Source: Actomonas sp051209155 (GTDB lineage Bacteria > Verrucomicrobiota > Verrucomicrobiia > Opitutales > Opitutaceae). Taken from it: 64,000 bases of DNA. Below the pieces are notes generated by a model. The model ran no database searches. It saw nothing but the letters and a program-made list of their open reading frames with translations, and was not told the DNA's origin. The translations under genes and the position numbers were made by a program. The stretch is taken from the NCBI GenBank assembly GCA_051209155.1, contig JBPJGB010000001.1; one strand, given 5' to 3'. Positions 50,808 to 60,299 of this stretch are shown here, piece by piece (positions within the stretch are counted from its first letter, which is position 1; every line of letters begins with the position of its first letter).

Positions 50808-52820
50808 TCAGCGCAGCACGTCGAAGCTGCGGCCTTTGAGGGGGAAGATGGGTTCGCCGAGGCGGTCGGAGCTGATCTTTTCGAAGTGCAGGCCGACGAG
50901 AAAGTCGTTCACGAGGAACTGCAGAAATTCGCGTTTGGCGACGACGAGGCACTTGGCCGGTGTGCGGACTTTGACCGTGGCGGTGGCGGTGCTGTTTTGC
51001 AGGGCGCTGATTTCGCCGAAGAAGTCGCCGGCTTTGAGGCGGGCGACCTCCTCTTTGTTTTTCACCACCGACAATTCGCCTTCGTAGAGCAGAAAGAAAT
51101 ACTGATTGTCGTCGTGTGCGCGGATGAGGGTCTGGCCGACCTCAAAGCTCTGCATGAGTGCGCGGCGGGCAAAGGCGAACATGGCCTGCGGGCTCCAAGT
51201 CGCGGAAAGTTCGATACGGTGGAGGAAGGCCACCTTCTGCAGGATTTCCTCAATCTGTGTGCGGTTGAGGCGGGACAGCACCAGCTCTTCGAAGGTCTTG
51301 CGGTGCAGGCCGAGCAGCACACAGGGGGTGAGGGCGCGCACCGAGCGCGTGCGCACGCCCGCCTCCAGTAGAGCCCGTTCGCCAAAGACGTCGCCGCGCT
51401 CCAGGGTCGCGACCCACTCGGGGCGTCCGGAGTCGGTATCGCGCAACACTTCGACGCGGCCGCTGTGGACCAGGAACACTTCTTCGCCGGGTTCACCTTC
51501 GCGCACAATCATGGCGCCCTTCTTGTATTCACAGGGCTCGGCGATTTCGGCGATACGGGCCCGTTCCTCGCGGCTGAAGCCTTTGAACAACAGGGAAGTG
51601 GCGACGGTTTCGAGGACCGCCTCGGGCGAAATGGGCACCGGCTTGGGGGAGAGAGATTTTTGCATCCAGGCCCGGACGCGATCGACGAGCGACTGGGTCA
51701 CCAGCCAAACCGCGGTGCCGATGGAACCGACCACCATGAGTCCGAGCAGGGCCAGCATGGCGAGCGCGGTGAAGTGGAGTCCGCCGGAGGCCTGGTATTG
51801 TTGCCAAAGTTCGACGGCGTTGGCGCGCAGGGGCAGCGAACCAGCCAGGAGCACCAGCAGCAACCAACCCACGGTCATGCCGAGGTGCAGATTGAGAAAT
51901 TTGACGTCGGTGTGCTTCAGTCGCGTGCGCAGCGCGAACCAGCGGTTGCGATTGGGTTCGAAGACAAAGGACCGAAACGCGTCCAGCGAAGGTTTGCCGT
52001 AACGCGCGTGCAACAGGGTCAGCCCCGGTGACCACCAGAAGGGGGAAAGTTGGTAGATGAACGCGCAGAAGAGCAGGAAGGAGATGCCGGGATGCACGAA
52101 GGGCACGATGCCCATCGCGACGATCAACGGTGCCATGCGTGCGAGCGAAACATTCACCACCGTGTCGCGGCCGCCCATCACCGCGTCGTGCAGGTCAGCG
52201 TGCCAATGGGGAAACAGGGTCTTGAATCGCCAGCCGGGGTGGTAGATCTCCGATTCCTCGTCGCGGGCGACGCAGCAGGAAAGGAAGTAGCCCAGACTGG
52301 CGCTGCCACAGGCGATGAGCCAGCCCGTCAACAGCTCCCACCAGGCGGTGGGTAACGAAAAGGGTTTCAGGACCATCGAAACCACCGCACCCAGCGCGGC
52401 GACGATGACCATCGGGCGCACTTTGCGGCCGGACGCGCGATGGCTCCAGTCCTCGGCCGGCACCTCGGCGAGCGGGGCTTCCCCGGCGGCTTGGAGGATG
52501 CCGCGTTCGTAGGCTTTGATCACCACCTCGTAGAATTCGCGCAGCGGGATGCAGCGGCGGTCGGAAATCAGTTCGAACAAAACCTGCGGCACGGTCGCCG
52601 TGCGATGGGCGAAGACGCGCAACACCTTCCACTGGGCCGGAGTGAGCGCCAGGTAGGTGCGCGCCGGCACGTATTTCACGATGACATGGTCGTCATCGAA
52701 GACGACGGTTCTCAACTCCTTCGCGAGCGACAGCGAAACGATGGAGAGCAGTTCGGTCTGGTCGGGTTTGGGCAGAGCCTGCGGCGGCGGGATGACGTCC
52801 GACTGGGGCGATTCTTCCAT
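50808..52820 (-). CDS. Membrane protein with two C-terminal cyclic nucleotide-binding domains
   Basis: A 670-residue protein. The cytoplasmic N-terminal part (about 1-130) has a winged-helix-like region (LTPAQWKVLRVFAHRTATVPQVL). About six TM helices follow (130-410), with the histidine-bearing segments YHPGWRFKTLFPHWHADLHDAV and FLNLHLGM that recall M50-like membrane folds. Two cNMP-binding domains lie at about 425-540 (GAMIVREGEPGEEVFLVHSG, GDVFGERALLEAGVRTRSV) and 550-650 (GDFFGEISALQNSTATATVKV). Both retain the GE-(R/I)-(A)-L phosphate-cassette pattern in part. A cAMP/cGMP-regulated membrane enzyme or transporter is suggested; the reaction is unknown. ATG 52820 was chosen over an in-frame upstream extension. 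Confidence 0.7.
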   Translation of the reverse strand: MEESPQSDVIPPPQALPKPDQTELLSIVSLSLAKELRTVVFDDDHVIVKYVPARTYLALTPAQWKVLRVFAHRTATVPQVLFELISDRRCIPLREFYEVVIKAYERGILQAAGEAPLAEVPAEDWSHRASGRKVRPMVIVAALGAVVSMVLKPFSLPTAWWELLTGWLIACGSASLGYFLSCCVARDEESEIYHPGWRFKTLFPHWHADLHDAVMGGRDTVVNVSLARMAPLIVAMGIVPFVHPGISFLLFCAFIYQLSPFWWSPGLTLLHARYGKPSLDAFRSFVFEPNRNRWFALRTRLKHTDVKFLNLHLGMTVGWLLLVLLAGSLPLRANAVELWQQYQASGGLHFTALAMLALLGLMVVGSIGTAVWLVTQSLVDRVRAWMQKSLSPKPVPISPEAVLETVATSLLFKGFSREERARIAEIAEPCEYKKGAMIVREGEPGEEVFLVHSGRVEVLRDTDSGRPEWVATLERGDVFGERALLEAGVRTRSVRALTPCVLLGLHRKTFEELVLSRLNRTQIEEILQKVAFLHRIELSATWSPQAMFAFARRALMQSFEVGQTLIRAHDDNQYFFLLYEGELSVVKNKEEVARLKAGDFFGEISALQNSTATATVKVRTPAKCLVVAKREFLQFLVNDFLVGLHFEKISSDRLGEPIFPLKGRSFDVLR

Positions 52821-53134
52821 GGTTGAACGGGCGGGGGGTGACGACGGCCAAGAGCCAAGGGATTTGGGCGTATCACGCAAGCGTGGGGAATTGGGCAAAT
52901 CGCGTTTGGAAAGCATCTTCGCGGAAAGGGACATGGGGTTCATCGGTTCGCAGACGGCTCGACTTTAGGCATCGAAACTCGCCGCCGGACACTTCGTCCC
53001 GCGGGCGGGTGCGCAGGCGGAATCGTGCTTGCGTGCGGTCGGGCGCCGTGGACACTCCGCCCCTGAGCCTCCGTGCTCATCTGCCGACACCACTCAAACA
53101 CCACTATCTAGCACGGGCCCCAGCCCGTTTTCGC
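52821..53134. other. Divergent intergenic region without a gene
   Basis: 314 nt between two divergent starts (cNMP-domain protein and RGG-rich protein). Both frames remain open into it, but the translated segments show no family likeness. I see no repeat, RNA gene or convincing operator; promoters for both genes must lie here. Confidence 0.6.
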
Positions 53135-55270
53135 ATGGACGACAAGCCAACGAACGAAGAACCGAAGAAGGACTTCAACAAACTCGATCTCACCCAACTC
53201 GAGAGTTTCAGCTTCGGCACGCAATGGACCCAGGACAAACCCGAGAAGGGCGGCGGCTCACGCGGCCGCGACGACCGTCCCCGACGCGAGGGTGGTCCGC
53301 GCGACCAACGCAAGGATCGCCGCGGCTTCAAGCGTCCGGCCGGTGCACCGACCGAGGGGCAAGAGGGTCGTGGTCCGCGCGGGGACCGTGGTCCTGGTGG
53401 CGGCGGTGGCTACGGTGGTGGCGAACGTCGTGGCGGTCGTGGTGATCGCGAACGTCGTGGCGGTCCCGGCGGGGGTGGTCGTGGCCCGGGTGGCCCGCGC
53501 GGCGGTGATCGCCGTCGTGGTGGACCCGGTGGCCCGCAGGCTCCGGCGGCGCCCTACGTGAGCCCGTTCTTCGACGTCACCTTTTATCCGGAAGACGTGA
53601 GCTTCGCCGCCCTGTCGAAGACCATCCGTGCGTCCTGCCGCACCTTCGAACTTTTCGACATCGCCAAGACCGTCATTGGCAAACACGACCGTTTCGTCGT
53701 CGTGCTCGAGCGCAAGCCGGCGCAGAACCCGGCGGATGCGGCCGAGAAAAAGCCCTTCTACGTCGCGGTGCCCGATAGTCTGCCCTTCGAGTCAGAGGAT
53801 GCGGCGATCAACCACGTGATGCAGCACCACGTGGACAAGTTCTTCCGCACCGAAGAGGTCGAGACCGATCCGCCCAAGGGCAGTTTCCAAGTCATCAACA
53901 AGTGCGGCGTCACCGGTGAATTGCTCGGCCCGCCGAACTACCACCTCTACAACCAGATCGTGCAGCAGCACCACGCCACGCGCCTCAGCCGCATGTCGTT
54001 CGACAACTTCCGCAACCGCATCGAATCGGTGCGCGACGAAGAGGTCGTCAACGCCTGGCTCGAGTCGATGAAGAAGGTGACCCGCTACACCTGGATCGGT
54101 CCGGGTAGTGCGCCGGTCGCCACCGAGGCGGCCCCGGAGTCCGCGCCCGCCGCGACCGAAGCCGCACCCGAGGCGGAGGCCGAGGTGGCGCCTGCTGCCG
54201 AAGCGACCGAATCCGAAGTGACGACGGAATCGACCGACGCCGAGGTGCCCGCCACCGAAGCGCCGGCCGTTGAGGAGGCCGCCGCGGCAACCGCGCCGGC
54301 TTCGAACGCGCTGTCCTTCGACTCTCTGACCGACGCGAAGGTTTTTCTGCTCACCCACGCTCGGGACAAGGCCGTGCGCACTTACGAGCACGGCCGTTTC
54401 CACGGTCACGCGCTGGAGAAGTTGCCCGACGGCGAAATCAAACGGGCCGTCCTCGGTGCGCTCGAGCGCCAGCAACGCTTCCCGCTGGACACGGCCAACG
54501 CGTTGCGCGGCCGTCTCCGCCGCGAAGGCTTCACGATCTTCAAGAAGGGCTCCAAGGGCGTGAGCTACGTCTGCGCGGTGAAGCGTAAGTTCCGCGTGCC
54601 TGGCCAGACCTTTGCCGACTCGATCGACGAACTCATCAACTTCATCGAAACGCATCCGATGGTGAAGGTGAGCGAGCTGCCGGAGAAATTCCTCGGCATC
54701 GATACGATCGCCCCCGAGCCGGCTCCGACTCCTGTCGAACCCGCCGCGGAAACTGCTCCGCCCACGGAGCCCGCTGCGGCGGAGCAAACCGAAGGTGAGG
54801 CGCCCGCCGCCGAGCCAACGCCGGCCCCGGCTCCCGCGCCGGCTGCGTCCGGCACCGTGTCGCCGTTTGCCCCGGAGGATCAGCCCAAGGTCAAGCGCAT
54901 GCACCTCGACCTGCGTTGGCTGGTCACCGAGGGCTACGTCACCGAATTCATCGACGGCAGTCTCTTTGCCGCTGCGCCCATGCCCGAGCCGAAGCCCAAA
55001 GAGGCTAAGCCGGAAAAAGCGGAGCAGCCGGCCGAGGCCGCGCCAGCTCCGGCTCCGGTCGAAACCGAAGCTGAGACCAAGGCCGATGCCCCGGCGGAAA
55101 GCACCGAGCCGACCGCCAGCGCTGAAGCTCCGGCCGAACCCGCTGCCACCGAGCCGACGTCCGAGCCTGCCGCCACCGAAGAGCCGGAACCCGAAGCCTC
55201 GACGGAGGCCCCGGCCGCTCCGGAGTTGGAGGAGTCCGAAGGCGACGAGCCGAAGAAGAGCGACGCGTAG
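53135..55270 (+). CDS. RGG/glycine-arginine-rich, alanine-proline-glutamate-rich protein
   Basis: A 711-residue protein with alternating folded and low-complexity parts. Residues about 35-145 form a glycine/arginine-rich RGG-like stretch (GGGERRGGRGDRERRGG), typical of RNA-binding linkers. A conserved-looking domain follows (about 148-325, SPFFDVTFYPEDVSFAALSKTIR, KGSFQVINKCGVTGELLGPPNYHLYNQ). A charged alanine/glutamate linker precedes a second domain (about 390-525, DGEIKRAVLGALERQQRFPLD). Low-complexity A/P/E tracts enclose a short third block (VKRMHLDLRWLVTEGYVTEFIDG). I do not recognise the domains; RNA binding is inferred from composition. ATG 53135 begins the folded/charged sequence. 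Confidence 0.75.
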   Translation: MDDKPTNEEPKKDFNKLDLTQLESFSFGTQWTQDKPEKGGGSRGRDDRPRREGGPRDQRKDRRGFKRPAGAPTEGQEGRGPRGDRGPGGGGGYGGGERRGGRGDRERRGGPGGGGRGPGGPRGGDRRRGGPGGPQAPAAPYVSPFFDVTFYPEDVSFAALSKTIRASCRTFELFDIAKTVIGKHDRFVVVLERKPAQNPADAAEKKPFYVAVPDSLPFESEDAAINHVMQHHVDKFFRTEEVETDPPKGSFQVINKCGVTGELLGPPNYHLYNQIVQQHHATRLSRMSFDNFRNRIESVRDEEVVNAWLESMKKVTRYTWIGPGSAPVATEAAPESAPAATEAAPEAEAEVAPAAEATESEVTTESTDAEVPATEAPAVEEAAAATAPASNALSFDSLTDAKVFLLTHARDKAVRTYEHGRFHGHALEKLPDGEIKRAVLGALERQQRFPLDTANALRGRLRREGFTIFKKGSKGVSYVCAVKRKFRVPGQTFADSIDELINFIETHPMVKVSELPEKFLGIDTIAPEPAPTPVEPAAETAPPTEPAAAEQTEGEAPAAEPTPAPAPAPAASGTVSPFAPEDQPKVKRMHLDLRWLVTEGYVTEFIDGSLFAAAPMPEPKPKEAKPEKAEQPAEAAPAPAPVETEAETKADAPAESTEPTASAEAPAEPAATEPTSEPAATEEPEPEASTEAPAAPELEESEGDEPKKSDA

Positions 55271-55294
55271 TCGCGTTGTCCGCAGTTTCGACCG

Positions 55295-55753
55295 GTGGCT
55301 GAGCACGATGCGCAAGCAGCCGCAGTAATGGAGCGCTATCTCCATGCCCACATCCCACTCTCTGCGGCGATGGGGGTGCGGGTGAGCTCCTGCTCCGTCG
55401 CGGCGGTGGAGCTCACCGCGCCACTCGAACCCAACATCAACCATCGGGCCACGGCCTTTGGCGGCAGTTTGTCGGCGGTGGCGATCCTGTCGGCGTGGTC
55501 ATGGCTGCACTTTGTGATGCGTGAAAGCGGTCGCTCGGGCCGTTTGGTGATTCAGAGTAATCAGATCGATTACCTGGAACCGGTCACCGGGGCTTTCACG
55601 GCGCGGTGTGCAGGGGTGGACGCCGCCGCCTTCGCCAAGTTTGGCCGGATGTTTGACCGGCATGGCCGGGCGCGACTGCGGCTCGACGGCACGGTGCGGT
55701 GTGGTGAAACCCTTGGCGCCACCTTTAGCGGGGAGTTCGTGGCCTTGCGGTAG
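55295..55753 (+). CDS. Hotdog-fold thioesterase (YiiD C-terminal type)
   Basis: A 152-residue protein resembling the thioesterase domain at the C-terminus of YiiD: RYLHAHIPLSAAMGVRVSS, LEPNINHRATAFGGSLSAVAILSAWSW, and IQSNQIDYLEPVTGAFTARC. Probably hydrolyses acyl-thioesters; the substrate is unknown. The start is GTG 55295 or ATG 55328; the latter begins just before the domain. Confidence 0.8.
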   Translation: MAEHDAQAAAVMERYLHAHIPLSAAMGVRVSSCSVAAVELTAPLEPNINHRATAFGGSLSAVAILSAWSWLHFVMRESGRSGRLVIQSNQIDYLEPVTGAFTARCAGVDAAAFAKFGRMFDRHGRARLRLDGTVRCGETLGATFSGEFVALR

Positions 55754-55806
55754 GGCGCGTTCGCCGCACGCGTCGCCCACGTTGGGCGGGGTGGCGGGCC
55801 AGCGCT

Positions 55807-56244
55807 TCAGCGCAACGTCACCGTGTGACGCACGCCGTCCACGATGCCGAGATCGAGGTGCCAGGTGTTGGCCGGGAACCACCCCGCGATGTTCTCGGGC
55901 CACTCGATCGCGGCGATCCAGGGACTGACCAGAAAGTCCTCCAGCATGAGCGCCTCCACCTGGTCCTCGCGGTCGAGCCGGTAGGCGTCGAGGTGCAGCA
56001 GCCGACGGTCACCTTCGTAGAGGGTGTAGAGGTTGAAGGTGGGGCTTGTCACCGGTCCGTGGATACCGAGGCCGGCCGCCAGGCCTTGCACAAAAGTCGT
56101 TTTGCCGGCACCGAGATCGCCGTGCAGCGCGAGCACCGTGTCGTCGGGCAGGGCGGTCGCCAACGCGGCGGCGAGCTCGCGCGTTTCGCCGGCGCTGGAC
56201 GTGGTGACGCCGGCGCGGAGCTCAGCGCAGATGTTCGAAGCCAT
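55807..56244 (-). CDS. tsaE: tRNA threonylcarbamoyladenosine biosynthesis ATPase TsaE
   Basis: A 145-residue P-loop protein needed with TsaB/TsaD for t6A formation on ANN-decoding tRNAs. Walker A is GDLGAGKTTF, followed by SPTFNLYTLYEGDRRLLHLDAYRL and IAAIEWPENIAGWFP. ATG 56244 is preferred; it overlaps the end of thiL by 23 nt in another frame, so the pair is co-transcribed. Confidence 0.92.
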   Translation of the reverse strand: MASNICAELRAGVTTSSAGETRELAAALATALPDDTVLALHGDLGAGKTTFVQGLAAGLGIHGPVTSPTFNLYTLYEGDRRLLHLDAYRLDREDQVEALMLEDFLVSPWIAAIEWPENIAGWFPANTWHLDLGIVDGVRHTVTLR

Positions 56245-57181
56245 GGTGCGGCGTGAGGTTGAGCTCGTCGGCGAAGCCGGATCGTGCGCGGCGTTTGACG
56301 AAACGACCGAGACAGGTGACCCGACGACGGAAGTGGCGGCGCCATTCCGCGACAAAGGCTTCCGGATCGGCGTTGCCGCTGAGGGTGAAGAGCAGCTCGT
56401 AGTCCTCGCCGTCATTGAGCGCATGGTCGAGGGCGCTGCGCCCGGATTGTTTGGCGAGCAGACGGGCGGACCGACTAATCGGAATCGCGCCTTCGCGCAG
56501 GGCGGGCCGGCAGTTGGCGGGCGTGAGCGAGCGCACGTCCTTGGCGATGCCGTCGCTCACATCCAACATCGAGCGCACGTGCGGGTGTTGGGCGAGCCAT
56601 TGGCCCTCGGCGAGACGCGGCGCGAATTTATAGTGCCAGCCCAGAATGCTGCCGCCGAGCGTGCCGGTGACAAAGATCCAGTCGCCGGCGGCCGCGCCCT
56701 GGCGGGTGAGGCAGCGATTGTCCGCGGCTTCGCCAACGATGGTCATGGTGGCGATGAGACCCTCGGCGTGGTGGGCGATGTCGCCGCCGATGATTGGCAC
56801 GCGGTGCTTGCGGGCGATGGTGGCGAGGCTGCCGTAGAACTCGCGCAGCCACGCGGTCTTCACCTTGTCGTTGAGGGCGAGGGCCACGACGGCGGCGCGG
56901 GGACGTCCCCCCATCGAGGCGATGTCGCTGAGGTTGCGATTGAAGAGTTTGGCGCCGACCCCGCGCGCCGGAATGGAGTCGTTGAAGTGTTCGCCGTAGA
57001 TGACCGGGTCGACCGTGATGAGTTGGTCGCGCGGCGAACCGGACAGGACCGCGCAGTCGTCGCCGATGCCGCCGGGCGCGCGGGGGGAGGCGGTGCCGAG
57101 CCAACGGCGCATCTCGCGGATGAGCTGCGATTCGCCGAGCGCAGCGACGGAGAGACGACGTTGGCGGGTGAAGGGCGACAT
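56222..57181 (-). CDS. thiL: Thiamine-monophosphate kinase
   Basis: A 319-residue PurM-like kinase forming thiamine diphosphate. Visible are the metal-binding GIGDDCAVL, VDPVIYGEHFN, KLFNRNLSDIASMGGRP, PIIGGDIAHHAEG, the C-terminal-domain DVSDGIAKDVRSL and NDGEDYELLFTL. The usual DMLVEGVHF is replaced by VDPVIYGEHF, a lineage-type variation. The start at ATG 57181 is 2 nt after the CPBP gene stop. It overlaps tsaE. Confidence 0.9.
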   Translation of the reverse strand: MSPFTRQRRLSVAALGESQLIREMRRWLGTASPRAPGGIGDDCAVLSGSPRDQLITVDPVIYGEHFNDSIPARGVGAKLFNRNLSDIASMGGRPRAAVVALALNDKVKTAWLREFYGSLATIARKHRVPIIGGDIAHHAEGLIATMTIVGEAADNRCLTRQGAAAGDWIFVTGTLGGSILGWHYKFAPRLAEGQWLAQHPHVRSMLDVSDGIAKDVRSLTPANCRPALREGAIPISRSARLLAKQSGRSALDHALNDGEDYELLFTLSGNADPEAFVAEWRRHFRRRVTCLGRFVKRRARSGFADELNLTPHHGFEHLR

Positions 57182-57183
57182 GC

Positions 57184-58047
57184 TTAAAACTCCACGCCGG
57201 CGAGCAGCATCAGGATCGTGTTCAGGTTGAACAGCCCGTGGGCGATGATAGGCACGCTGATGCGGCCAGTGCGCTCGTAGGCGAGAGCAAAGAACACGCC
57301 GAGCATGACCAGCGGCAGGAAGGCCACGAGGTTGCCGTGCAGGGTGCCGAAAATGATCGCGGGCAGCAGCAGCGCAACGGGACGAGGCAGGCGGCCGCGG
57401 AGGAAGCGAAACAGGCCGGCGCGGAAGATCACCTCTTCGGTCACCGGCGCGATGACGACAGCGAGGAAGCTCATGCCGATCAGCACGAAGGGCGATTGGG
57501 TGTCGGCGAAAATGTCGACCATGGGCTGTTTGCCGGTGTCGAAGCCGAAGTGTTCGAGCAGCGCGACCCAACCGAGGTTGGCTGCCGAAAGCAGGGGCAG
57601 CGCGGCGAGCAAGGTGATGGGACCCGCGAACCATGGCGTGGCTTTGGGCATGGGCGGTGGGACAGGAGCGGGCGCGTCTTCGTCGGCGGCGTCGAGGGTG
57701 CGGGTCTTGGCCACGGCCATGCGCGCGAAGGCGGCGCCGGCGAGCATGCCGAGTTGGAAGCCGGCCCCGAGGACGGTGAGCTGTTGTTCGTCATCCAACG
57801 GCAGCCCATCGACGACCAGGCTGCCCACGACTTGCCCGGCTACCGCGCCGGCGATGACGACAAAGGTCGCGACGCCAAATTCAAACCAGGTCCAGTGCAG
57901 GGGCGTCAGGGGACTGGGTTGGCGCCACACGGAGCGTCCTGCTTTGGTGAGGAAGATACGCACCAATACGGCCAGACCCGCGAGCAGGAGCAGACTCTGC
58001 CCGGCGAGGGCGATGAGGACGGGGGGGCTGAACTCGACGGACTCCAT
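57184..58047 (-). CDS. CPBP-family intramembrane metalloprotease
   Basis: A 287-residue protein with about eight TM segments. The CPBP (Abi/Rce1) motifs are intact: motif 1 TEEVIFRAGLFRFLRG, motif 2 IIFGTLHGNLVAF and motif 3 IIAHGLFNLN. These glutamate and histidine residues form the metal-free or metal active site of the Rce1 fold. Bacterial members are associated with bacteriocin immunity or protein maturation; the role here is unknown. ATG 58047 was chosen since the upstream frame covers the neighbour's end region. Confidence 0.9.
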   Translation of the reverse strand: MESVEFSPPVLIALAGQSLLLLAGLAVLVRIFLTKAGRSVWRQPSPLTPLHWTWFEFGVATFVVIAGAVAGQVVGSLVVDGLPLDDEQQLTVLGAGFQLGMLAGAAFARMAVAKTRTLDAADEDAPAPVPPPMPKATPWFAGPITLLAALPLLSAANLGWVALLEHFGFDTGKQPMVDIFADTQSPFVLIGMSFLAVVIAPVTEEVIFRAGLFRFLRGRLPRPVALLLPAIIFGTLHGNLVAFLPLVMLGVFFALAYERTGRISVPIIAHGLFNLNTILMLLAGVEF

Positions 58048-58117
58048 GAACTGCGCGAAAGACCAGCGATGAGAGCAGCCCGGGAGGGAATGCCAACGTT
58101 GAAACGGGTGACCGGTG

Positions 58118-59251
58118 TTACAATGGGCGCAGCGGAATACGGTGCGGGCACTGTCCATCGGCCTTCACAAACTGGTCGCCACAGCGGGGGCAGTAGGCGC
58201 AGACGCCGGGGCTGTCGGGTTGTGGGGGAGCGAGCAGTTCGGCCGCGTCGATGCCGAATCCGCGCAGTGCTTGCACGACGAGGGGGCGCAGTCGGGCGCG
58301 GTGATCGCGCGCGATCTGGCGGGGCAGGTCGTCACCGGCGGCCGCGGCGGGAAGGGGCCAGTCGAGGTCGGCCAGCACATTGAAGGCCGCCTCACGGCGC
58401 GAGGCGGCTGAGCCAAAGGCGAGTGCGGCCGCCAGCGGATGGGCGACAGGCCAGAGGCTTTCGCCCAGCAGCGCGCGCAGGTGAAAACTCTGCGGCGGCA
58501 TGAAGAGCACCGCGCCGAGCACCTTGCCGGGGGCCGCGCCGCTGTGGCGTGCGAGCCTGCGTCCGGCCGACCAGGCGGAGACGAAGGCGACGATTTGCAG
58601 CAGCGCCGCGTAACCGAGGACCCACGGCGCGCCGCGGGCAATGGCGTCGCTCCAGCGGCTATCGAGCAGCGCGGGCAGGCCGAGACCGAGGTAGAGGGAA
58701 CCGAGCAGGCAGATGAAGAGCGCGGTGAGGTTGCAGGAGACGGCGGTGCTGGTCGAAAGCAGGAGCAGACGCTGCAGTCGCCGCAGGTGTTGGGGGCGCA
58801 ACCCGTCGCGCAGGAGCTGATCGATCCGGGCCGCGCGTTGCGCGGGGGCGGCGGCGGCCAAGGCCCTGAGCTGGTCGGCCGTGAGATGGCCGGTGGCGGG
58901 TGCGAAGGGACGTCCGTTGATCCAGAGTCGGCCGCGCCGGGTTTCGACCTTTTGGATCTCCGCCCAACGCCAAGCCTCGAGCGTGCGCGGCAAGGGCGAG
59001 GGGCGGGCGAGTGACCCGACGGGCAGGTTGGTCAGGCCCTCGCTGGAAAGCGCGAACGGGATATCATCGGTGCGCAGGCGCCAAGCGTTTGGCAGGGGGC
59101 CGAAGGTGCTCCACGTTTTGAGCGTCGCGGCTGCCCGCCGGCTGCCCCACCACGAGCTGAAGTGGAAGCGGGGGGCGCGCCGCCAGACGAGGCCATGCAG
59201 CGCGTAAAGCGCCCACACGACCAAGAGGAGGCTCGCCCATTCCGACGACAT
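58118..59251 (-). CDS. Membrane protein with C-terminal zinc-ribbon-like motif
   Basis: A 377-residue protein with no family I recognise. It has an N-terminal TM helix (LLLVVWALYALHGLVW) and a soluble region (about 40-160, WRWAEIQKVETRRGRLWINGRPF). Two further TM segments follow (TALFICLLGSLYLGLGLPAL and LGYAALLQIVAFVSAW), and the end carries C-x-x-C and C-x-x-H (VCAYCPRCGDQF, QCPH) that could bind zinc. It lies upstream of the CPBP gene on the same strand and is followed closely by it. Confidence 0.65.
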   Translation of the reverse strand: MSSEWASLLLVVWALYALHGLVWRRAPRFHFSSWWGSRRAAATLKTWSTFGPLPNAWRLRTDDIPFALSSEGLTNLPVGSLARPSPLPRTLEAWRWAEIQKVETRRGRLWINGRPFAPATGHLTADQLRALAAAAPAQRAARIDQLLRDGLRPQHLRRLQRLLLLSTSTAVSCNLTALFICLLGSLYLGLGLPALLDSRWSDAIARGAPWVLGYAALLQIVAFVSAWSAGRRLARHSGAAPGKVLGAVLFMPPQSFHLRALLGESLWPVAHPLAAALAFGSAASRREAAFNVLADLDWPLPAAAAGDDLPRQIARDHRARLRPLVVQALRGFGIDAAELLAPPQPDSPGVCAYCPRCGDQFVKADGQCPHRIPLRPL

Positions 59252-59269
59252 GCGAGCGGTCGCCGGGGC

Positions 59270-60223
59270 TTACTCCGCCTTGTCGGAGCTGTCGCTGGCT
59301 TCGACGGGGCGGCTGCCGGTGATGCGGTTCCAGAGGTTCTTCAGGAAACCGCCGATGGCGAGGATGCCGACGACGATGAATTTCCAGAACTTGGCCAGCA
59401 GGCCGGTTTTGGTGGCGATGGCGCCGGCGCCACCAAGCACGAGCGCAGCGAGGCCGTATTTGGCGATCTTGTCACCCTCCTTGAACTCGGCGTAGCGCTC
59501 GCCGGCGACGTAGTGGAAGCCGGAGGCGAGCAGTTGATCGGCGGCGGCTTCCTCGGCGGTGAAGTTCTCCGGGTCGCCGACCATGGTGACGTTCATGACG
59601 CCGGAGCGGCCGAGCAGGCGGATGTTTTGGTTGATCCACACTTCCTGGTGATTGTCGGCGGAGGAGGAGAGGTTAAAGGCCCACTTGAGGTTGTTTGAGG
59701 CGGCGTCGTAGTGGGGTTGCTGGACCCAGCCGCGTAGCTGCATCTCGTCCCAACCGCGATCGCGGCGCGCGGCGTTGGCGCTTTCCTGACCCTCGGTCAT
59801 CGACTCCATGAGCTCATCGGCATCGAGCGAATCCTTCTCGTCATCCTTCACGTAACCGATGTCTTCAAAGTCGAAGAACAACATCCAGCCATCGGGCGAG
59901 ATGACGACGCCAACCTCGTTGCCGCCCATCATGTTTTGGGTGATGTCGTAGAAGAGCTCGAGTCCGTCGGCGCCCACAAAGTGGAAGTTCTCCGGCAACT
60001 CGACCTCGGCCACATTTCCGAGCGGGGCGGTGGCCGGACCCACGGTGAGGGGCACGCCCATGGCCTGCAGTTGCTCGGGAAAGGACATCTGCGCCATCGC
60101 CTCGGCGAGGGCGGCTTCCTGTTCGGGCGTGAGCGTTTCGGCCGGGGCGGGTTCTTCCTGGGCGCTGACAAAGATCGCGGCGCTGCAGAACAGGCCGAGA
60201 CGAAGGAGGGTGGATAGCGACAT
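59270..60223 (-). CDS. DUF2167 membrane protein
   Basis: A 317-residue protein. It has a signal peptide (STLLRLGLFCSAAIFVSA), an acidic linker (EEPAPAETLTPEQEAALAEAM) and a DUF2167 body (FDFEDIGYVKDDEKD, WDEMQLRGWVQQPHYDAASNNLKWAF, NHQEVWINQNIRLLGRSGVMNVTMV). Two TM segments close to the end (GLAALVLGGAGAIATKTGLL and FIVVGILAIGGFL) precede a short charged tail. DUF2167 proteins are membrane proteins of unknown function, often in stress regulons. Confidence 0.88.
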   Translation of the reverse strand: MSLSTLLRLGLFCSAAIFVSAQEEPAPAETLTPEQEAALAEAMAQMSFPEQLQAMGVPLTVGPATAPLGNVAEVELPENFHFVGADGLELFYDITQNMMGGNEVGVVISPDGWMLFFDFEDIGYVKDDEKDSLDADELMESMTEGQESANAARRDRGWDEMQLRGWVQQPHYDAASNNLKWAFNLSSSADNHQEVWINQNIRLLGRSGVMNVTMVGDPENFTAEEAAADQLLASGFHYVAGERYAEFKEGDKIAKYGLAALVLGGAGAIATKTGLLAKFWKFIVVGILAIGGFLKNLWNRITGSRPVEASDSSDKAE

Positions 60224-60299
60224 GGTGGGGCTGGAGGGTTGCAGCGAGTCAGGCTGCGGGTGGGTGAGGGCGGCCAGGGGAAAGGGAGAGGCGACCGAC

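Noticed and set aside
53792..55444. Minus-strand frame opposite the RGG protein
   Set aside because: Its product is a biased R/G/L string produced by antisense of A/P/E-rich codons.
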